From Acheta domesticus (Eukaryota > Arthropoda > Insecta > Orthoptera > Gryllidae), in assembly GCA_031308135.1 (NCBI GenBank), contig JAHLJT010000631.1, forward strand, positions 221,257,584 through 221,321,583: 64,000 nt of DNA. The letters are read 5' to 3'. Shown in pieces: positions 39,401 through 54,400 of this stretch (position 1 is the first letter of the stretch; each line of letters starts with the position of its first letter). The notes beneath the pieces are model-generated. The model had not been told where the DNA came from. It did no database searches and saw nothing but the letters and a program-made list of their open reading frames with translations. Made by a program: the position numbers and the translations under genes.

Positions 39401-42400
39401 GCTAAATTTGAGATTTAATCAGAATCAAATATCATTAATTTAAAATTTTTACTTTCCCATATACATACGTATATACTGAGTAATATACCTAGTATAGGGA
39501 AACTTCTGTAAAAAATGTAAAATGTAAAAATGCGCAAAAAAACGGATTTTCGGCAGAAAAAAAATTCATTGCCAGGCACTGATTATGAAAAACTGGATAA
39601 ATTGGTTGCTATATGAAGGAAAAAAAGTTCTCTAACGGTTCTCGTGCTGTAGCCGGAATTCTTGTTTTGTGGGTCCTTGATACCGAAAAACCAATTGACG
39701 GCAAAACATTGTCAGTCTGTGAACAGTACTAGCGCCTAAATCATAAGTACGTTTTCTTCCAAAATGGATTTTTCCCGATCGATCAGGTTTCACTTGAGTG
39801 GCCGCGTTTTTGAAAACCTTTCGTGAAAATTTTGGAGGTACTTTACATGACGCCCCCCGAACATTTTCAAACGTTTCTCAAAAGCGGCTCCAAATTTTTT
39901 CTTTAAATTTCTTGTAAGAAAAGTGTTAAATGCACTTATAAAGCTGCCATAGGTCCGATTTCCATGGTTAACCCTAAATTTTCGAAAATTGCAAAAGTGT
40001 GAATTTTTTTGGCGTCTTCCTATAACTACAAAATTGAAGATAGAGATTTTTTGTTCCAATAAAATTTGTTCTCCAAAGCGAGTTCTTTCATTAAAGTTGT
40101 GTACAGCTTTTTGAAAATTTAGTAGTTTTCGCGCAATATTGCGTGCAATATTTGCAATTTTAAAAAATTAAAAAACATGCTTTTTTCAAAAACTGCTCCA
40201 AATTTTTTCTTTAAACTTTTGGTGGGGATAGTGCTAAATTTACTTTATGAGATGACATAAACACCATATTGAACTATTCTTTTGTTTTTGCAAAAATTAC
40301 AAAAGTGTAATTTTTTGACCTGCTTCTCACGTCAGTAACATTTACATTAGTGGCAATTTGTTCACATCATTGTATTTATGAGTACATTACTTTAAATAAT
40401 GTCATAAAGTTTATCGAAAACTCATTTGTTTCCTGTGAAAACTAGCTAAAAGTTCCACATTTTCAGAAACGGTCAAACGATATTTTCTCAAACATTTTTT
40501 CTTCAAACTTTTTGAACGGCTAGTGCTAATTGCGCTCTTTATACAAATTTAATTTTTTTGGAAGATCTCTCACTCTGTTAATAAGCCCATTTCCAGCAAT
40601 TTGCAAACACAATTGTATTTGTGGGTTAAAGTGCTTCAAATGACTTCTAATGAAGTTTTTCGAAACCACAAGATTCTTGTGAAAAAGAACTTCAATTTTC
40701 ACATTTACAGTAGTGCTTAAATGTCATTTTCTTAAAAGCAGCTCGAAATTTTTTAAAGACAATTGTCATTTAGGACAAGGTTTTACCGTTCTTTAATATT
40801 CTTTAAATAATATTTCTGTTCTACTATTTGGAAACCAAAACATTAAAAAGTGTCAAAAAATTGTACTTAGGCAGAGATAGATGGCAGATGGCAAGAGTAT
40901 GTGGCAATTCCAGATAGCTAACTGAGACCAAAGGAAATAGAAAACTAATACATGAAAGTGTGTGCCATTCTGTAAAAACACTAGTTGTTTGTTGTATTCT
41001 GGTTAAGAAATTGTCAGCTGAATACTATTAGGGATAAATTGAATTGTTTTATGATATGAATATCTTAGTGCATATTTATTAATCAAGTGAACTAACAACT
41101 TATATGTTATTTTAACCAATTATTCAAGAGAATTTACATAAAAATAATGCAGCCAATCTATCTTAGATAAAATCTTATTAATTAAATTATATATGAAATA
41201 AAATATATTAAATGTATAATCTGCCATATTGATATTATGCCTCCATTCATATAAGCTTAAAGCGAAAATATCACTCTTAATGAAAACTATATCCATGGGA
41301 GAATAAGGATCATATGCCAAAATTAGACAATCAGGGTTTCTAACATCTTGTACACTAAATTCTGAACAAATACTAAATTCAGTATTAAAAATAAATAAAT
41401 ATTTAAATCTGCTGTGGTTATTATTGTCTGTGTCATAAGGAAAGTAATATTGCTATTGAATGACTATTGAAAGGTCAATCACTAAACTTATTATTATAAA
41501 CAAGATATTCTTCTGTATAGATCTGATGTTCTTCTAAACAAGTCATCAATGGCAAAAAGTACACTGCTTTTACATTCATTTTCATTCAGTCTGTCAAGTG
41601 TGTGCCATGATGTTGAACATTGTTTATCAAGTCACAAACATTCTCCTCCTTTTAATTCCAAATGTGTTTAGGCTTGTGTAGCCTGTCTTTGTTTTCACTA
41701 ACGAAAGATACGATTTGTGTGAAGGATTTCCCCTTAAATATACCATCAAAAAAATCATGTGAAGTTTTGTGATTATTTGATGAAATTTGATGCAATTGAT
41801 TTCCCATTGAAAAGATTTATTTACAAGAAAATTGGGTTTCTCTGCTGCTTGTGGATCCAAATACCTTGTGCTGAATTGAAACATGAAACACACTCAAAAA
41901 GGCATTTATTCTGGCCAAAGTAGGGGGTTAAAACACAATAAACATTGAAAAATCATTATTTAAAAGAAATTTTTGCAGACAAATTAATAGTTAAAATAAT
42001 ACACATTTTTAATTCTCACTAAAATTTCATTATCACTTACATAAAAAGAAACTATTTTCTTGGTAATCTTCATTGTATGTGACCATCCGGTATGACAATT
42101 ACAAGTTTATTTTATTCGTGACACTGTGTCTACGAAAAGCTCTTGTGGACTCCCTTTGGAATCTTGAAATGCTATCATTGAAAGAATTATAGATCTCGTT
42201 TTTCACACTTGTATAATTGTCAGAAGGGAAGAAAGAACAAGAAAGAAATGGGGAAGGGTATACCATGTATACACATCTCTGTCCTCAAAAGGGATCTGAG
42301 GCCATATTCAAACATGGGATGCATTCCTCATGAGCGAACAAGTCTGTTAGCATCAATGAAACATCAAAAACCTTCACTGGTATCATCTTCCTTTTCCTTT

Positions 42401-45400
42401 TAGATTTTTAACACAACCTGACACTAGGCCCTTTGCATCCACAGAAAGAAAATACACGACCTTGCCTTCTGTTGCCTTACTATCATAATTCAGGCATGCA
42501 GGCATAACTTACTATCATAATTCAGGCATGCAGGTATGATTCCAGCTTGATGGAGATTAGTGCCAGGAGGGGGAAAAGGAAAAATAATGATGAAAAAGGC
42601 ACAAATAAAGCAAAAAAGAGATAAATAAGGCCAAATGCCAAAAATAGGCAAAAAAGGCAAAATGAAAATCTACTAAAACAACTCTAGAAGTACAATGAAA
42701 TGATTCCTATTGTCAAAGGTCTTAAAATCATAACAATAATAATAAAAAGGCATTTTTCCAAACTTCCAGGCTCTACTCATCACCTATGAGAGCAAGCAAC
42801 CACATATGAGGAATTCACACTACTACTGGGCCTAACCTTATCTTAACCATTCAATGCAGCACAGTGTATTTGAATTGCACCCCAGAAAGTATTAAAAGAA
42901 GTGAAATGTTTTTGGAAATATACGTTTTCAATGAAAAATTAATTCCAGCAAACACTTTAAAATATTGATGAAGAGAACATGATTTTTTTGTCAGAATAAT
43001 TAATATCTGTTTATTAATGATGCTACCTTAGAGGTTTAAGAATGCTCCTGAATAATTTTTGTAAATAAATAAAATAAATTTGCTAAATTAACTATATTAC
43101 TACCTGAGAACTGTTGAACAATTGCTAAATATGTAACTGAAGATATTAAGGATTACATTTTTATTTTATCTTTTGATCAAAAAGTTCATATTGAAAAATT
43201 TCAAGATTTGAGGGTGGCTGAAGAATTTATTAATGTTGTTATAAAAAGACTGCTGCATTCATAATTTAAAAAAAAATTAGTAAAGTCATTGACTCCATTT
43301 GTTTTTTTCACATTAGAGATTAAATGGAAAATTTTTGAATGAATCCCTTGCTACTCTAGTTCTTTGTCAGTCTCCACTTTCTTGAGAAATCGTTCGTATT
43401 ATATACATCAGTCATTCTAGAAGCAAAAATTATACAATATCAGCATTATGTTCAGTTTTGGAATTTGTGATAGTTGTGAAGTATGCATTTGATTTCAGCG
43501 TTGGAGTTCAAATCTTAGCTTTACTGGGAAAGCAGCTGCGGTGAGTGAATTTGTGTGTGAATGTGTTTAAAGTATGATTGTTGGTGCAAGTGATTGTAAA
43601 TTATTAAATGTCACCTTGCTCCGGAGCCTGCTTTATCCTGCATGGCATTCCGGGCAATTAGTCCAAGTTCCCTTTCATATCATTCAAACAAAAACTTGTA
43701 TAATTAAATAGCACTATTATAATGTAAGTATTTTCAAAACATTAATAAATGTACAACAGGCATAAGACACTAAAGCCTTATACAGTAAAATAGTAGCAGG
43801 GTTGGTTTGTCTCTCTATTTGATTGTCAGGATGGGTACCCTGTGTGCTCTTCCTAAATGGTATCCAAGCCTTGCGTATCTGTCCATGAATCCTTGCATAT
43901 CTGTCAATCCATGAATAGCATATCATTCACTGGTGGCATGTATTCTTATTTGTGTGTGGTCAAAATGTGCCCTTTTCAGCATGATTTTTGCTCTTATGTG
44001 TCACAAACTAGGGATTGGCAATCCTTTTTCCTCTGCAGGAAGAGACCATGAATAGGAATTAAGACAAGTACGTTTACATTCTTAATTGTGAACATTGTTT
44101 AAATGATAAAAAACTAAATCAAGAGCAAAAAAAACAAGATTTACTAGAAATTGTTATTATTTCAAAAGGTAAAAAGTTTTTTGGTTTTCAAAGGTTTACG
44201 TGGATGTTGAAAAGGAAACCACTGAAAATGAATCAGCATGAATAGAATTAGCTCTTAATTTCCTCTCAGAAGGTATCTGAGAATCTCCTCCATTTTACCT
44301 CAATGCCTTTAGCTGAAATAGTTTTCCAATTTTGGCCATAGTTCTTAGAACTAGTGATATTTGTCGCCCAAGATCTAAAACTACCCAGAAATAATAGAGC
44401 TAATGGCGAATAGCTAATGTTAGTAATGTCTAATACAACACTTTAATGTTTCTTTCCAGTTATAATGATAAAATATCAAACATTTTCTGTGAGTGTGAAT
44501 AAAATTCTGGGTAAATATAATTTTTGTAGGAAAACTGCTGGAGTGATATTTTCGAATAGCAGATTGTGTTGCCCTGCAGACCATTGATGCCGACCCCTTT
44601 TATAACTTTTTTTAATACTATTTGTATTGCATTTCTTTAACTGCTTTCCAAAAATATTAATCATTCCAAAGTTTTTGTTACATGATCTATGTGAATAATT
44701 AATTTGATTTCTTACTTGCTTATTTTCAAATTTAATTGCAAAGAAGTAACATGGTGAAGTATATTGGTGAAATAAAGGGGAAAGTAGCTGAATGTCGGTC
44801 AGATTGCGAAGACAACAAATATTGTATCTGAGGGATATAAATTAATTTAAAGTGGGAGTAAATAATAATGGCTCATGTGGGTATTATTTTTTCCTTTCCT
44901 AAACTTATTTTATTACCACTATAAAATAGCTAATGAATGTAATAAGTTTATATAAATGTATAGTATATACACATAATATAGGATCGTTATTGTTATATTC
45001 TTGTGTAGTCTCAGCATATATTAATGAAGTACATACTGGGAAACGTGCAAAGATTAAATGGCAATTATATGACTTGGTTTTGGAACTGGATTACATTAAA
45101 GGATGCTATCCATTGTAAACAGGAAATAACATCAAATAACATTTATGAAAGAACTTCAAACAAGGATGGTCAAGTTGGAGAATAAATTCCACTCAATTTG
45201 TTGTAAACACTAGGTTACCTATACTTTATTCGCGAAGTGTTTTCAAAGTAGGCCTTCATGAAGCTGACAGGTTGTATCCACAATTCATGTGATTGGTATC
45301 GTAATGAATTATAAAAAATAATATACACTGAAAACTAATTAATTAATGAAGATATGATTAACAATTATGTAAAAGATGATAATATGGGCCTAGTTGGGAA

Positions 45401-48400
45401 ATTAATATGTAGAAATATCTTACAATTTTTTCTATTTTTTTCTGCATGTTTTAAGGCAAAATTAATTCATTTTATTGTATTTCTTAGTATTTTAGAGTAT
45501 ATGCTTTTAGAGTACCTATATGCTGCAGCAAGAATGTTGTAAAAGTAAATAATTATCTTAAAGTTGTAAGTGCTAACTTTGGGTGCTACTGTGTGCAAGT
45601 TAAGATTATCTTATGTTATTAGATTGTTTGTTTGAGCTGCATCAATAAACTGTGTAGGATTAATGTATTGATATTTGTTAAATTTCTCGGTAGATAATAT
45701 TACTTTAAGTTAATTAAATCTGCTTTTGAGGCTTTCTATTAGTTCGAGCCTGCATTAATAAATGCGAGCTGTTTTGTTTAAATATTTATAAATGCATGTT
45801 AATTTATATTGGTATGGGTATGTTATGTATTGGCATAGTAAAGCATGTTCCCTCAGTTTTCCTAATTTCACCAAACAGAATCTTATGTATCCACTATATT
45901 TTTCATTAATATATATTACATTTTGATTAATTGTAATTATGATTTTTTAATGTTGGCAAAGCAAGTTTAATTTCTCTTCTAGAAGTATATATAAAGCATT
46001 TTAAAGGTAAATATTATTGCTACTTTATTTTCAGTTATTGTGTTTTAGTATGCAGTTTTGCATGTAAATGAACTTTGAAGAAAGAAAGTTTTGAAATTCC
46101 ACATCCACTAGTTATTTGTTGCAGAGACTACGTATATTTTTCTCCTTTGTCATTGAGAGACAATGCTAAATGAATAAGTAGATAACAAATTGAAAAAACA
46201 AGTTTTTGCCACATTTTTTTATCTTCAAGCAAGAATACAACTTTGCATTTGTTCTATTACTAGTGACTTTATCCCGTTTAACCTTTATTCTTTCATTGGG
46301 GATTTCTCAAAATATCATTTGCTCAAAATTTAAAGATTTTGTTTGTTTTTTTTGTTTTTTTTTTCCCTTTTGCAGCAAGTTGATGATTCTGCAAATGTGC
46401 TGTACCATCCAGAGCATTTCAAAGGCCCAATCATGTTCTCCTTCAAAGCAAAATCATTCTTTGGCAAAAAGAAAGCAAGCATAAAAGTAGAAGATAGTGA
46501 ATGGTCAGATAAGTTTCCATTGGATGTTGCTGGCAGTTCTGGTTTGGTTCACTGTAAACATGCTGATCTTGTTTATAAGGTAATTCTGTTACTTTTTAAT
46601 TCTAGTTCAAAATTTGTGCATAAATTTAAATGATTTCAATACATAGTATTGAATGTAAGACATGTTTGTGGTTTATTTAGTGAGAAAGTAGAAAACAAAG
46701 AAATCTTTGGAAAAGTAACTTTGGAAAATGTATTGAATAACATCTTAAAGTAAGAAGTTTCCTGAGTAAATCCATAATTGACTAGTGTTGGAAGTCACGC
46801 AACCTTAGTGATGGTGTCCTTCTTGCAATATACTGAAGAAGATAACGGGTGAACTTTTTGTTCACAAATCTTTTGAAGAAATAGCAGTAAGGAGCTGAGA
46901 ATATTGTCATAATTTCGTTGCATAGTAAAGACTCCCTTAGACTCAAACAACCCTGATGTATTGAGGACTTTCATGTGATAGAATTATGGAGGAATTGTAA
47001 AGAATGTACTAGTGGCATTCATAATCACACGAGGCATTTGACATGAAATCGTTAAACTTAAAATGAATTTTCTGACTTTAAAAGATGAAGTGAAACTTCT
47101 AATAAAAAATGAAATATACCAACAGAGCATCTACTTCTATTTGCAGATCCATTGTTGCATCTTCTAAGGCAGAGGAGTTCAACTTGCAAGTTCTCAAGGG
47201 CCAAAACTAAAACCTTAAAATGGTTGCGGGCCATATTTTCATTACTTGGGTGATCCACATATGACCCCATATTTTGATCTCAGGCATGCTTAATGTAGTG
47301 AAACAGTGTGGGATGATTTTACTAGAAAAGATTCGTTAAATCTACACTTAATGTTAAGGGAGTGTTGACCCCAACAGGGTGTCAGGTGCAATATTCTCAC
47401 CCGACATGGGTGCAAGGGACTTTCACGTTTGTCCAATAACCTTTCACAGGCCACAATAAATGGCACCGCAGGCCACATGAGGCCCATGGGCCACCAGTTG
47501 GACAGCCCTGTTCTAAGCCAGTAAACCAACTTATATGAGATTGCTCAAACACTAATGACTTCTTTGTGTTTTCACTATTTCCCTAAAGCAAGGAATGAGT
47601 TGTATTTGACCACCCAGCAGAGGTGCAAAATGATTACATCGAGTGTGGATTGAAGTTGCTAGAGCAAGAGAGGCCTTATGGGAACTATTATGATCATATT
47701 TAAGCCTCTGCTATTCTCATGGTTTAAATTTAAATTAGAGTTTTGGGGGTTATGTCTCAAAGCTTCATAAGTAGTATTTTATTCTTATATTGTAATAATT
47801 GCATTCTGTGGTCATAATTTGTGTTGATATTCAATTAATTTATTTCCTTATTTAACAAAAGTATATATATTTTTTTATTTTGTAATGTTTGTGTGTCTTT
47901 GTTATCAGATTGGGGTGTACATTCAATTAACATATTCTTCACTGACTAAACAAGTTATTTTCACTCCATATTATGTGTTATTGAACTCAGCTTCATTTTC
48001 TATTGAAGTTCAAGAAGCTGAGAGGCCAGCTGATCCCTGGATTACAGTAAGTGTGCCTCTTCCTTTACAGTGAAGACTGACTAGAAATATAATTGAAAGA
48101 AAAGATTTGTCAAATATGAGAGTGAAGATCACTCCTCCAGTTGTATGAGAAATATTTTATATTATAAGTAGATATTAAATAGATATTTTACATTATAAAT
48201 AAAGTCACAGATATAATAAATCTATATGTTTAATGATATGAATATTGATTTGCATAAAAATAGTCAGCAATGATACTAAAGAGATGATGATTAATATGGA
48301 CATTAATATTTTGATATGATCTGCAATAAAATGACCAATAGAGATTGTTTTGGTCTGTTTATTGCAATCCTTCTGACTAGACTATTGTATCTAATCTTAA

Positions 48401-51400
48401 TTTTCTGTTTTGCCTTCATTTTTATCTTTCTTTAAAAGGCATACTTGTTGAATAATAAGTTTTTTATCAATGTAGGTTGAACCAAATGGTTGTTCTCCTT
48501 TCTGGCCACGAAGCAGTAATACAAAACATCTTCGAGCACGTGTTGCCGGCAGTACAGAAATGACAGCGTCATTTTCTTATGACACTGTCTATACTACTTT
48601 ATTGCGCCTAGATAACAAGGTAAAAATGTAATGTGTCCTTAGCTGTAAATAAGGCCATGTAAGTGTTAAGTTTGTGTGTGTTTTGGGGGTATTGGTCTGC
48701 ATTAATGTGTTCCTTTTAAACTTTGTTGCAAATTTCAAGAAATATTTTCTGCTAGGCAAATGTTTATAGTTGTATAAATTGAACCTGCTTTTATTCCCTT
48801 TCAATTGTGAACTGTTTTGTAGTATGGAGGTCTGAATGTGGATGTCCAAATGGCTGAAGGCTCTGTGTATATCTCATTCATGGCTTATGAACCTGGTTTG
48901 GCTCCTGCACTTATTATGAACAATCTTGATGTACCAGTATCTTATCATGAAGAGGATGTCAGTACTCCGAAGTGAGGAAAACACCAAATTGTTTCCTTTT
49001 TGCAGTGCATATATTCTGTGTTGTATTAAGAAAGAAAAATAAGTTTTCTCATTGTACCAAAAAAAATCTTTTTACTTACTTAAAATTTATTTAAATGTTT
49101 TTCTTCCTTTGTTGTAATGAACATACAGTAGATCCCCATTATAAAAGAACCTACGTTTAAGAGCCAATGTGCCCCCCTGTGTATGAATTATGGACATTTT
49201 CTTCTTGTGTATAAGAGACTCGGTTATTTCAGACTCAGAAATTTCACACCTACAGTAGACAGAATATTGATTCCAGAGGAATTTTTTCCTCATGAATAAA
49301 AGTTAGTAATTGAAATTACAAATTTTCCCATGCTGGAGACCAGGTGACTAATTAGTTTTGCTCTCAAACCCCCTTGACAAAGGCTGCTAAAAAAAGGAAT
49401 TTGAGTCTGTGAAACCACCTTTCCAGAAATAACCCAGCTCCTCTGTGAAATGTGAAAATCTCCTGCCACTTATTCTGCATAATGTTTTATGGAGAAGCTT
49501 TGACATGTGCCTCTGTTGAGAGATCATTCAAGCTAATGTTCTCATTGTTTTTAGGCAAGTGGAACAGTGTGAACTCTGCAATGTTTAACTAGTTGTTAGG
49601 CTAATCATCTTAACGCATTGTGTACTTTGTACTGAGCTTTTCACCAGTGTGCTGACAGAGGCATTGATTGTGAGGTGAACTATTTCTCAGTTAAGAGTTT
49701 TGTAAGAATTGCAAACAGATCTGATAAGAAAGTTATTGTCAATATCAGAGAAAAAAGGCGAGAAAGTAAAAAGACATCATATACTAGATTGAAAAAGGTA
49801 AAAATGTGAGATAATATAGGTGAAGATGAATGAATTTATATTAGCATTTCCCAATTTCAAGAGTTTCCACCCAGAAGAAAAACTCTGTTCTAGAAGTCTC
49901 TTATAATGAGGTTCTACTGTAAATAAGATGAAGTTTGTACATGTATGTACATGAAGGTAAATTATCATTAAGAAGTTGAGGAGTATTTTCTCAATTTCTA
50001 ACTCATTGATTGCTTGTTAGCCAAAAAATAATAAAATGGAAATACAAGAATTTTTCAAAATACTGACAAAATTTTGTTTTAGGTTAGAGTTTTTAAATTT
50101 TAGGAACTTTTTCATTTCTCTTTCAGAACTATTATTAAAAGGCACAAATATTCTCTACTATGCAGTTATTATTCCCCCCCCCCCTGCACTCATTTTTTTT
50201 ATTTCTTTTCGTTTTTGTTTCTCACTCTTTATCATTGTTATTCAGTGATCTAGTGATTCATAATGGCTAACCTGACGTACTCAAATATATTGTGGCTTTG
50301 TATTTCATTTGTATTCATAAATTGTTTTGTGTTTCTCATACGTTTGGCTTCAGATTTCCATTTATTTTGTGCAGGTTCCTAGAGCCAAAGAATGGGGTCA
50401 TGTTCACATGGACAAATCCATTAGGTACAAAAACTCTTATTTGGGCCAACCACAAGAAGAAGCAGATTTCAGATGATTTACGCAAGGTGAGCTTTTGTAA
50501 TATACTTTCTTGTACTTCAAATTATTGTTAATTTATATGGTTTATTTTGTATGTGTGAGTGTTATTTATGATACATTATATTAACAAAATAAAAGGTCTT
50601 TGTCATATTCAACATAACTGTCTTTTCATAATTTTGTGTGGTAATTTTCTTCATATAAAAACCATTCAAGTGATTTTACAATATTTATTTGTCTTTTAAT
50701 CTATGGAATGGGCAAAATGATTTTGATAGGATTTTCACTTAAAGGTTGAGTATTTTGTCAGACATAATTTAGAGTTGTTTTTTTTTCACCCAAATAATAA
50801 CTGTATTTTCTATAGGGCTGGCTTTTTATATAAATCTACAAATTTATTCCAATATCAATGAAATTTACCATTTGCATAAGATTTTTTTTAAAAACTTCCA
50901 TCTCTCTTTCTCCAGCCCCTTAAAACAGAATTTAATTGTGCAATTTTTTTTAAATAATTTGCTAATATCTTTAAAATGGTCAGGAAATCTACTAAAGTTT
51001 ATAGAAATTTTCTAAAAGCTCATAAGATTTCCTTCTAAATGCATTTTGTATAAGTCTGTGAGAAATTGAAGATAAAAACTGAAAATGAACTCCAATGAAG
51101 ATGGGCTGCACAGAGAGAACGGGTGGAGCAGAGAGAGAGTGGAACCAAGAAGTTGGAGTGAGATGGAGGGTGATGGGTATTTTTTTTTTTTTTTTTAGAA
51201 TCATTAATTAAATATGAATATATTTCCTTTCTGAACAAACAGTACCTTACTCGAATATTTCAAACATGACAGAAATTGTCATGGGAATTTACCTTATTTT
51301 TTACCTTACAGATTAGTTTGTCAGCTGATTACCTATAAAGAAAAATATTTTTTTAAAAAGAGTAATAAACAAAACATTTTACTAAAACCGTACTGATCAT

Positions 51401-54400
51401 TCTTAAGTTGATAAAGAAATGGCCATAATTTTCTCTGTCATCCAATATTAAGTAGAATTGCAAAATATGTTTCATCACTTAGTTCAACATATTTCAATAA
51501 ACTGCAGCAACAGGTAGTTGTAACGTAGGCAACAGAAGTATCATGGTCTATATTGATTTGAACCTGTTGGTGTTAAATGAACCCTCTGAGTGGAGGAAAA
51601 TTTTAGGTCTGGTATTCTTATTAGTCATATATATGGTTCCCCTGATTAATGTCAGATAGGTGCTGAGGCAGCACTTAAAAAAATTCTGACATTTCCTGTA
51701 GAATTCTATTTTCATATATACAACAACCTCAAAAGCAAAAACATAACCTTCATCTTTAGTAATAGTAGTGTCCATTGTTAGTAGTACACTGATCTCTTCC
51801 ACCTTCAAAACTTTTTGAGAAATGCCAGGAAATTGTATACATCAGGAATGTAATACAAGGTAGACTAAATTCCCTTAACTAGTACTTGAAAATATTTCTC
51901 TATTAGAAGACTCATTCATTAGATGCTAAATTGGGACCAACTGACAGCTACTGTCTTTTAACTCTTCTATGCAGACAGTATTTATATTTGATAGTTGCTG
52001 ATTGAGAAGAATAACTCAACTCTACCATTAATGAAATCAATTATGAAAACTTGGACTTTTGCTTAGTCTTTTATCTTGTTAATGAAAAATAAACAAACTG
52101 CAGTAATACAAAATTTTAGTCACTTGATATTATATTTTAGGAGGAAGACTGATAAAATGTATTATTGTATGTATAATTCATTGAAATAAGTATTAAGAAA
52201 GACTTTTGAATGTATGTTTTTAGAGCACTCTTCACAACAGAAGTAAAACATTTATACAGCCAATTACAGAGGAAAGAAACATTAGCTCCTCTGAAAGTCA
52301 GCATGATGACACTGACAAATATGATGATGGTGATGGTGGTAGTGGTGGTGGTGCTGGTGACTGTGTAATTAAAGATAATTCTAGGGGTGTTAATAGAAAT
52401 ACAAAAATTATCATCCAAACTAAATTGGAAAAGCCATGGGAGAAAAAAAAGAGCTTAACAGAAAAAACTCAACTGGTATTTACAGAACTTTTGTCTCTAT
52501 ATCTTCTCTTCTTTGTAATGGCCTTCAACTTCTTCACTGTTATTTTGAGAAGCTGCCCATTCTATCCCAAACTTTATGTAGAAATAGCTACAATTAAAAT
52601 ACATTGATCAATAAAAAATATTGCTTTGATTCATATTTTTTAGTAAAGCATACAAGTGGTAGAAAATATTTTTTCTAATGATATATTACAACATTTTTAT
52701 AATAATGTTAATGATTTAAAATTTTAGTCAGTTTAATGTTTTTAAATTTAAGTCAACATTCTTTCATTCTGCATTTATTCATTGCTTAATCCAATTATTC
52801 TTAGCCTTATATGTTACTGAAAAGAATTCTACAAATAATAAGCAAATCCCATTCATAAGCACATTCTCGCAAAATCCATCCTGCATAATATTTTGGGAAA
52901 ATACAATCTATAGTATCCTCTCCAGACTTTCAGATTGCAGAAAAAATTGTATGAATATGATGTAATCCCCTTGCATCTTGATTTACAAATTTGTAATTTT
53001 TTTCAACTGACTTGCTCAAAGGTAGGAACTTATTTTCACTGAACACATATCTCTAATTATAACTCACAGCTTGCATAGGAAAATGTTCAACAAGTTTTAG
53101 TAACAGCAGCTCACTACTAAAAATCCATGAGTAATAGGCTACATGTTTTACAATGTATTGTCTGATGACATTAAATACTTACAATCGATACTCAAGTTTA
53201 AATGCCAAGGAAAAACTTTTCTGATGATTTACAGATTTTACATTTAGAGACTGTTCTGAATATTGGAAATGAAAATTAAATTCATTTTAACAACACTGTT
53301 AAAACAAGTTATTTCGTAATTCTAAAATATTAAGTATGCTTGTAACCAATTTTGAATATCAGCTTCAGGGTCAATGTTTCCCATACTGGTTAGATTTTTT
53401 GCCCATTTCACATGATCCTTTGAGCCAAGTATTGAGATTGCATTGATTCTGGTCAGTAAATGTTGCTTCACTATCTAAGCAAAGAAAGAAACTAAAGAAA
53501 AACTGTTTCAATGCATTTTTGCATTTCAAATCAGCAATCGCATGTTCCACTGAAAATGAACATGAGAGGGAGACAAAATATTAGATATAAAATAGGGATG
53601 TTGATATTTACATAAGAGCAAAACTCCAACACCGTTGGACCGATCTCCATGAAAGTTGGCACTTCTATGTGTGTTTTCTCACCAAGAAGGTTTATGTGTT
53701 GTTAATTCTGTTGTAACTCCACTACATGGTGCTACATATTCACTACATATTCACGTCAAATGCAACCTGCAACACACTCAGCAGCATTTTGAATCTATAT
53801 CGTTAAATAATTCCAAAACAAGGCATTCTAGGGCCTTAAAAACTAAAATTTTGAGGTCAAAGGCCTCAAAGAAACGTTTCTCACACTGTAATCTACAGAA
53901 TGAGCTCTTCTCAAACGTTCTATTACATTTTTGCTAGTACGACGCTTCCCGATATTACCTCACCTGCTCAGAGACATGCATACATGCAGTAAATATGAAT
54001 GAGAGGGGACAGAAAGCGGCAGAGATAGAGACACATGGAGACGGACAGGATGAGGGAGAGAGGAAGCGACAGTGAGAAATGGAGGTGGTAGGGTAGGTAG
54101 AACAACTTCTTCTGGATTTTCCTAGGGTAATATATTATTTGTGAACTGTAAATATGATACTATACATTACGATTGTTTAAATAATTACATAATTCAAACA
54201 TAAATATTTAAATAAATTTTGCCAAATAAAGGAAGGTAAATGAAAACTCTAGACTTGGAGGGGGGGCATGCCCCCCCCCCCCTGGCTCCTCCCTGGATCT
54301 GCCAGTGAGTGGAAGCATGTTTACGACTATGTGCCAATGACATGTTATAAATCCTGAAACATTACTGTATTATTTACAAAGAAGGTAAAATAATTTTCTT

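Noticed and set aside
41627..41893. 88-codon minus-strand frame in intron 16
   Set aside because: No recognisable domain; could be a transposon remnant but nothing specific supports it.
53656..53937. 93-codon + strand frame in intron 21
   Set aside because: It lies in an old dispersed-repeat-like stretch, no domain recognised and no splice context; treated as repeat sequence.
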